In this document: positions 56,722-64,000 of the stretch, one piece after another
Numbering within the stretch: position 1 is the stretch's first letter
Layout of the letters: each line of letters opens with the position of its first letter
From: Cavia porcellus
Taxonomy: Eukaryota > Chordata > Mammalia > Rodentia > Caviidae
NCBI RefSeq assembly: GCF_034190915.1
Contig: NW_026947544.1
Coordinates: 1,302,001-1,366,000, forward strand
Direction: 5' to 3'
Length of the DNA: 64,000 bases
Notes under the pieces: generated by a model
Database searches by the model: none
What the model was told of the DNA's origin: nothing
Seen by the model: only the letters and a program-made list of their open reading frames with translations
Position numbers and translations under genes: made by a program

Positions 56722-59700
56722 AACAACAGCAGAAAGATAACATGTCAAAAATAAACCAATATATAACAGTTATAACCATTCGTGTAAATGGTCTCAATTC
56801 ACCAAGTAAAAGAAACAGATTGGCAGAATGGATTAAGAAACAAAATCCAACTACATGCTGTCTACAAGAAGACCATCTAACCCAAAAGGATACTCACAGA
56901 CTCAAAGTCAAAGGATGGAAAACAATACTTCATGCAACAGGAATCCAAAAACTTGAAGAGGAAAGATAACTATCATAAATATATATGCACAACATTCCAC
57001 AGCACCAAGTTTTATAAAGCAAGTATTAACAGAAAGGAAAAACCAAACTATCAGTAACACAATTGTAAGAGGGGACATTAACACACCATTGACAACAAGG
57101 GACAGATCAACCAGACAGAAAATCAGCAAAGAAATAACAGAACTGAATCACACATGTGAATAAATGGACTTGATAGAACTATACAGAGTGTTCCATCCAA
57201 TAACAACAGAATATACATTCTTCTCAGCAGTACATGGGTCATTCTCTAAAATAGACCATATATTAGCTCACAGAACATATTTAAATAAATACAAAAGAAC
57301 TAAAATTATCACATGCATGTTATCGGATCATAGCACTTTGAAATTAGAAATTAATGATAAAAGATACTGCAAAAATCCAACAGACTCATGGAAACTGAAT
57401 AACACACTATTTAGTAATCAGTGGGTCACAGGAGAAATTAAAGAAGAAATTTAAAAAATACTGACAAGAAAATGCCAATACAGATACAACTTACCAGAAT
57501 CTGTGGGATGCAATGAAAGCTATCCTCAGAGAAAAATTTATTGCACTGAGTTCCCATATCAGGAAAACAGAACAAAAACAAATAAATAGCGTGATGCTAC
57601 ACCTCAAACATCTTGAAAAAGAAGAGCAAGTCAAACCCAAAGCCAAAAGTAGAGAGGAAATTATAAAAATCAGAGTAGAAATCAATGCAATAGAGACTAA
57701 GAAAACAATGCAAAGATTCAGTGAAACAAAGAGTTAGTTCTTTGAAAGAATAATTAAAATCGATAAGCACCTAGCTAACCTTATTTTAAAAAGGGAAGAA
57801 AAAGCTCAAACTCATGCACTAAGAAATGAAAAAGGTGAAATAACTAGACTCTATAGAAATACAGAAGATCATTAACACCTATTTCGAATACCGCTGCTCT
57901 CAAAGTCTTGATAACACAGAAAAAATAGACAGATTCCTAGAAACATATGAAGTACTAAAGCTAAATGAAGAGGATATAAAATTGCTGAATAACCCAATAT
58001 CTATTAATGAAATTAAATATGTAATTAATTCCTTACCTACAAAGAAGATCCCAGGACCAGATGGGTTCACCGCAGAATTCTACAAGAAATACAAAGACCA
58101 AATGCTGACATGCCTCAAAATATTCAATGAAATTGAAAGGGAAGCAATGCTTCCTAAGTCATTTTTGGAAGCAAATATTACTCTAGTACCAAAACCTAAA
58201 GAAAGACCCAACTAAAAAAGAGAACTATAGACCGATCTCCCTAATGAACACAGATGCAAAAATCCTCAATAAAATATTGGCAAATAGGATGCAGTAAATC
58301 ATCAAGATTATACACCATGACCAAGTACAATTCATCCCAGACATGCAAGGATGGATCAACATACATAAATCAATAAATGTAATCCACCATATCAATAAAG
58401 CCAAAAGTAAGAATCACATAATCATTTCTATAGATGCAGAAAAAGCTTTAAATAAGGTCCAACATTCATTTATGATAAGAACCTTACAGAAAATTGAATA
58501 GATGGTCTTTACCTCAATATAATAAAGGCCATCTATAACAAACCAACAACCAGTATCATACTAAATGGCCAAGAATGGAAGGCCTTTACTTTAAAATCAT
58601 GCACAAGACAAGGATGTCCTTTATCACCACTCCTATTTAATATACTACTGGAAACACTAGCCAGAGCAATCAGACAAGGGAGAGAAATAAAAGGGGTAAA
58701 GATAGGAAAAGAAGAAGTTAAATTATCATTGTTTGCAGATGACATGATACTCTACATAGAAGACCCCCTAAACTCCATTGAAAGACTCTTAGATAGAATA
58801 AATAAATTCAGCAATGTAGCTAGGTACAAAATTAATACTCAAAAATTAAGAACATTTCTATACTCTTATTTCTTTCTCTGGATTTTGTTGTTACAGAGAG
58901 AGAAATAAGAGAAACCACACCCTTCACACTAGCAACCAAAAAAATGAAGTATTTCAGAATTATTCTCACAAAAGTAGTGAAAGATCTATATAGGGAAAAT
59001 TATAATACACTGAAAAATAGAAATTGAATAGGATCTCAGAAAATGGAATGATATCCCTTGCTCATGGATAAGAATAAATACTGTGAAAATGGCCATTCTC
59101 CCAAAACTCTTATACAGATTCAATGCAATCCCAATAAAAATACCATCAATATACATCATAGATCTAGAGAAGTCACTCCTAAAATTCATCTGGAGTGAGA
59201 AGAGACCTACAATACAAAAGACAGCTCTAAGCAACAAAGGCAAGGCAAGAGGCATCACAATCCCTGACTTGAAATTTTACTACAAAGCAACCGTACTAAA
59301 ATCAACATGATACTGGAATCAAAACAGAGCCAAAGATTAATGGAATAGATTAAAAGATACAAACACACTCAACTACCTTATCTTTGATAAAGGAGCCAAA
59401 CAGGTTCACTGGAAGAACGACAGTCTCTTTAATATGATGTTGGAAAAACTGGCTCTCCATTTACCAAAACTAAAACTAGACCCATGCCTGTCACCATGTA
59501 CTAAATTAAAATCTAAATGCATCAAAGATCTGAATATTAAAACAGAAACACTAAATCTATTGGAAGACAAATTGGATAGAAATCTTGAACACATAGGGGT
59601 AGGTAGGGAATTCATGAACAGGACTCAAACTGCACAGAAAATACTTCCCAGAATCAATAGTTGGGACCACTTCTTATTAAAATGTTTCTGCATGTCAGAA

Positions 59701-60446
59701 AAAATCTCAAGCATAGTGAAAGAAAACGCACAAACTGGGAAAAAATCTTAGTGAAATCTCCCTCAGACAAGGGACTTCTTTCTAAAACATATAAATAATT
59801 TTAAAAACTCACACCCCCAAAATTGAAAGATCCAATCCACAAATGGGCATCTGAGATGAATACACACTTCTCAGATGAAGAAATACAAATGGCCAATTAA
59901 GTACATGAAAAATGTTCATCATCATTAGTCAGTAGACAAATGCAAATTAAAACCACACTGACATTGCATCTCATTCCTGAAAAAATGGCCAGGATGAAGA
60001 AAACCAACAATAACAAATGCTGGAGAGGCTGTGGGGAAAAAGGAACTCTCCTGCACTGTTGGTGGGAGTGTAGACTGGTATAACCATTGTGGAGGTCAGT
60101 CTGGAGATTTCTCAAAAAGTTGGGATTGGAAATCCCATTTGTTCCAGCTATTCCACTTCTAAGCATATTCCCAGAAGAACTGAAAGCATCATACCACCGT
60201 GATATATGTGCGCCCATGTTTATAGCAGCACAATTTGTAATAGCCAGATCTTGGAAACAACCCAAGTGTCCATCAACTGAGGAATAGACAAAAAAGTTGT
60301 GATATTTTTATGCAATGGAGTACTACTCAGCTATAAAGAAGGATCACATTGAGATATTTATCAATAAATGGGCACAGCTTGAGACCATATTCATAAGTGA
60401 AATAAATCAAACTCACATGTGTGAATATCAAATAGTTTTCCTAGGT
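56722..60446 (+). pseudogene. L1 ORF2: L1-E ORF2 relic
   Basis: The usual ATGCAACAG start is AAAACAACAG, so the start codon is gone. A deletion near 56950 removes the [12 protein letters not shown] block. [36 protein letters not shown] and LFADDM remain. A 30-40-bp disturbed stretch near 58865-58900 contains sequence that reads as the complement of the neighbouring INTQKSIAF region. The C-terminal [18 protein letters not shown] motif is preserved near 60015-60070. Confidence 0.85.
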
Positions 60447-61857
60447 AAGAAATTATTCAAATATATAAAAGTATGTGGTAATCATGATTCCCATTATTTG
60501 CTTTGAAGCCTTATAAAATTTTCACTCATTAATTGGAATGGCTTTATTCTGAGCTTTTGATATTATTGCCTGTGATGATATGAACAGCTATTTTGAAGAA
60601 AATAAGACATCATAATAGCCAGTGCTGATTTAATATAATCTTGTTTTGAAGTCCCATCAAACTGTTGTTTTTCTGTCCCCATTACTTTTTTCATGTTGTA
60701 TCTTGGTTTTTATTATATGTGATAGTAAATAATAATTTTTATAGGCAAAGAGCTAATATAGAAACCATTGTTCATTTTACATTAGCTGCTACTAAATACC
60801 CTTTAATACTTTCATCCACTCCAATGGTTTCATACTGTCTTGATATGTTTGATGCTATAATATATGAAGTTATATTCAATATTTCAAGGAAAGAGACACT
60901 ATAGTAACTACTATTAAGTCGGGTTATATGGTGAATCACTAGGTTGCTAAACTTGTCATGCTTTGACCTGTATTGTTATGTTATTATGTCCTCTTTTATC
61001 TCAATCTCCTCCTTATTCACTAAAAAAGTTATTTATTTACTTTTTTATTTTTTAATTAAGGGAAAAAATCAGAAAATTAGCAGGATATATTATAGTAACT
61101 TTTTTGATTTCCTACTAACATGATTTGAATCCCTGTATTATTCCCACTATCTTGTTTTGACTGATTAGACTCTGTTCCATTCTGTCTGATAGTATCAAGT
61201 TTGAGGGTATAGGCAACTACTTTCAAGGCAATAAGATTCACTATGATGCCCATTCTGGTTTGATTATTACCTTATTTTGAATTCCTGTAGTGCTTACAAT
61301 GTTTAGGTTTTATTGGTTTTGTTCTTTACTGTTTTGTTCAATTTTATTATACCTAATGATGTAGGCATTTTTTTAAGGAAGCAAGAGGCATTATGGTAAC
61401 CATTGTTGATAACCTTGTAACTCTTTTTACATCATGTGCTATGTCTAACCTTTGTTTTGACCTACTGCTTTGTTTTTTCATATTTGGTTTTATTCTCTTC
61501 CCAAAAAAAAGTAATAAGAACTATGGGAGTAATAAAACCCAAAATGTGTAAATTTTGTTGTAAAAAGTGAGGGAAAACTGTGCTCTAAAGGATACAACTG
61601 CAAGTGTATTTAGATGTGTTAAGACAGATGACCATATTACTGAGGTTTTTGGGGGGGATCATTGAACACAACTGTTTGCAGTCTCACTGTTTGAATGTCC
61701 ATTTTGTATGTTTTAATCCTGTAACTTGAACAACTATTTCTAAAATGACAATATGTAATCTATTATCTAGTGATTTCTTACCATTTTTTTGTAATTCTGT
61801 ATTACTTGTACCCTTATACTGTTGTGTTTTGTTTTTCTTTTTTGCCTTTTAAAGAAA
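60447..61857 (+). other. L1-E 3' UTR
   Basis: Diverged tandem units, a C-to-A run near 61500, a purine-rich GTAAAAAGTGAGGGAAAA tract near 61559 and the end TTTTTTGCCTTTTAAAGAAA. Confidence 0.78.
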
Positions 61858-62093
61858 ATAATTAAAATAATTTTAGGTTCTATTTATCACAAAATGCAGT
61901 TTCAAGGAACCCATGGACTGGCTTAGAATGAACCATCCCTTGATTCGGGGTAATTTTGTGTCCTCTGGAATTTTCATACTGTAAGAAAAGAAACGTCTGG
62001 ACAAAAATAAAATATATGCCAGAAGTCATACTCTGAGCCCTTGTAGGTCAGAATGGAACATACATATTCTAATATTTAAAGAACTTTCTCATT
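61858..62093. other. No gene recognised
   Basis: Right flank of the E-F-G nest; unassigned. Confidence 0.35.
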
Positions 62094-62357
62094 CTATTCC
62101 ATATTAGAACTCTCAGTTTTTATTCTGGACAGTAGACTTTTCTCCTTCTCAAATTCATCTTTAATCAAACCTCTAGAACAAAAATATTTCACAGTGATTG
62201 AATGCTCATCCTTCAATAAATGAATTGCTTCTAGCAAACCAATGACAGAATGACAATATAAACACAATGCACACTTGTCTTTAATGGTGCCTTGCAGAAA
62301 TAGAGGCTTCTCGTCTAAAATACCCGTATCCAGGACTACACTAAAGGTACTGTTCAT
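62094..62357 (-). pseudogene. Possible hAT-transposase BED-finger relic, 87 codons
   Basis: The minus-strand frame reads KDKCALCLYCHSVIGLLEA, then IHLLKDEHSITVKYF and KDEFEKEKSLLSRIK. The C-x2-C followed by H-x5-H, then a basic/acidic helix, resembles the BED-type zinc finger found at the start of hAT transposases and of their domesticated relatives (ZBED, GTF2IRD2-type proteins). Upstream sequence (62357-62720) gives other open frames without this pattern. This is a resemblance by eye only. It may equally be a chance open frame. Confidence 0.25.
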
Positions 62358-64000
62358 TATGATTCATGTATTGTGTCAACTTGAGACAAGTTGAGACAAG
62401 AGATTGAGCAGGGAGCCAGGATCCTAACTTTGTAAATATGCTCCACATTTTCAAGTGGAGAGCACAGAGATAGCATGAAAGCTACACCCACCCTAGAGTT
62501 GGGTAGCGGGGAACCTAAGTACAACATAAGGGAAGAAGAGAGGTTTGTTTCCCCCTTTTTGCTCTGATTGCTGCCACTTTTCCAATGCATTCCAATAAGT
62601 TCTGTGAACACTGTACTCATGGCAATGATAACATGCAGCAAGAGTACTGGTGGCACATGCTCCGAAGTGTTTACTTCGGCTTTCAGCATGATGAGCTGAA
62701 ACTTTGAAAGGAGCTGGCAAGAAGAGTTCTACAATCCACAGGTCTTCCAGTCAACAACTAATTCATCATACTAAATGGCTCAGTTGGGAACAGAAACATC
62801 TAGAATCTTTGGAAGGAAACACTCATCACAACATCTCCACTTACCTGCTTCACTTCCTCAGGAACAATCTGCAGGACACTGGGAGGAGTCAGGGATGATT
62901 TCTGATAATTCAAATAAAGATAATTTATCATAATGCTCATGTCAATTCCTTTCAGTTGTGTCTTTCACTTGGAGATATTTTTTTCTTGTCATATTATGAA
63001 TGGGCATCAGGTGGACAGGACAGGGACAATGCTATCCATCCAATACTTCATGGGGCACAGCCTCGACAAAGAATTCTTAGTGTAGTCCAAATGTCAATAG
63101 TATGGTGCTTGAGAAAACCCATGTTACAGAAAGCTAATGATTTCTGGATCGATCCCATCTGATACGATTGTCATTCACAAGATGTGGTGTTCAAGCCTTT
63201 GAAATGTGACATGTTGTAGTTGAAATGTGACATAAGTAAAAAGTTCATGGCTGACTTCAAAGGTTTAAAATAAAAAGGGACATTGAGAAATTTAGTATTT
63301 TATACCCATTAGATGTTGAAATAATATGTTGACATATGAAGTTAAGGAAAGTATTTGTTTAAATTAATTTTATTTTTACTCTTTAAATGTCTACTAAAAG
63401 TGTGCGACTACATACATGGCTAAGACAGGTTTCTTTTGGAAAGCCCCAAACAGGAGTTCCTCTTGCTTCCTCCAACTGCTGTCTCTACCCATGTCTAAAT
63501 GTCAATAAGAGGATCCCCCAAAGTCAGTTTAAATTCAAATGGCCCCTGGCTGCTTTATTCAGACAAAGTGAATAAAAGCATCAAGTAACCTAATCAGATC
63601 AGACATACATGAGCAGCAAATTGAGTTTCCCAGCATATGGTGGTCATTAAGCTGGGAGAGATCAAAGTGGAATCACAGAAAGATATTTACAGTATGTGAA
63701 AATGGTTAGGAATTAATTTTCAGAATGTCCCATAAGTCAGTAGATTAAAAATCTCAAAGGTAAATAGATGGAAGTTTTTTGACAACAGGCACATATTTTC
63801 AAGGAAAGGCAATCAGTGCCTTGCTTATTAAAAAGAGTGAACCTGAGAAGAGGAGAAGAAAAAGAAATAGACAAATCTGTGCCATTATCCTTCCCCTGGT
63901 TAACGTCTTTTCCATGCACAGTACCACATGGACAGGGCTATAATGAAAAGCTGTGAGTTCTTTTTCAAGGATCCCCTGGAAAAGACCAGGCAAACATGAA
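62358..64000. other. Right flank, no gene recognised
   Basis: L1-free. Open frames up to 110 codons occur (62357-62689 on minus) without recognisable domains, splice-bounded exons or RNA genes. Confidence 0.35.

Larger units (their letters stand above)
41573..61857 (+). mobile_element. L1-E: outermost plus-strand L1, interrupted in ORF1 by L1-F
   Basis: 5' UTR and the first 21 codons of ORF1 lie at 41573-42550; the rest of ORF1, ORF2 and 3' UTR at 55734-61857. The two halves join exactly at CCCTAGGA/GTGATGTATATAG, as in uninterrupted copies. Without the insertions it is about 7.1 kb. It is heavily decayed. Its own TSDs are not resolved because both flanks are A/T-rich. Confidence 0.88.

Noticed and set aside
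61820..61900. A/T-rich direct repeat as TSD of L1-E
   Set aside because: TTTAAAGAAA near 41550 and 61848 looks similar, but the right copy is explained by the normal L1 3' end (CTCTTAAATAAA-like), so the match is not informative.

Overview
This is a mammalian, most likely rodent, nuclear window made almost entirely of repeats. There are no prokaryotic-style gene arrays, rRNA genes, functional-looking tRNA genes or CRISPR arrays. The rodent call rests on L1 elements whose 5' UTRs are built of tandem promoter monomers, and on a tRNA-derived ID-like SINE at about 27.5-27.7 kb. The species is not resolved. No host gene could be named with confidence.

The main content is seven near-complete LINE-1 (L1) elements, here lettered A-G, stacked inside each other, plus one older ORF2-deleted L1 (Z). 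Reading outwards from target-site duplications (TSDs), there are three nests. (1) L1-A (minus, 9929-23953) is split by L1-B (plus, 12572-19841). (2) L1-D (plus, about 29714-40580) is split by L1-C (minus, 32138-38836). (3) L1-E (plus, about 41573-61857) is split in ORF1 by L1-F (42551-55722), which is itself split in ORF2 by L1-G (46635-53243). Each inner element can be lifted out and the host L1 reads on without a gap, so the nests give a relative age order.

The L1 bodies are alike. ORF1 is about 350 codons with a coiled coil, a central RNA-binding region and a C-terminal domain. ORF2 has an endonuclease, a reverse transcriptase with FADDM, and a C-terminal CCHC motif. The 5' UTRs are not alike: tandem units of about 260 bp (A, B, G), 123 bp (C), about 210 bp (D), about 329 bp (E) and about 90 bp (F). 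In nest 3 the order from old to young is 329, 90, 260 bp, so promoter units were replaced while the ORFs stayed recognisable. Only L1-C has an intact ORF1 (350 codons). Every ORF2 is broken, so no copy looks autonomously active.

The left end (1-4242) is a 2.0-kb tandem duplication whose junction lies in an L1 3' end with 5 bp of microhomology. It carries an unrecognised minus-strand reading frame, open in one unit and frameshifted in the other. Between 7.4 and 9.9 kb is L1-free sequence with two exon-like segments on the minus strand. The stretch 23.97-29.7 kb is older intergenic DNA with a CT/GT pyrimidine tract, a TA microsatellite, two related hAT-type fragments, a mariner-like remnant, the ID-like SINE and an MLT1-like LTR. 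The right end (61.86-64 kb) is L1-free; one minus-strand frame resembles a decayed BED-type zinc finger of a hAT transposase.
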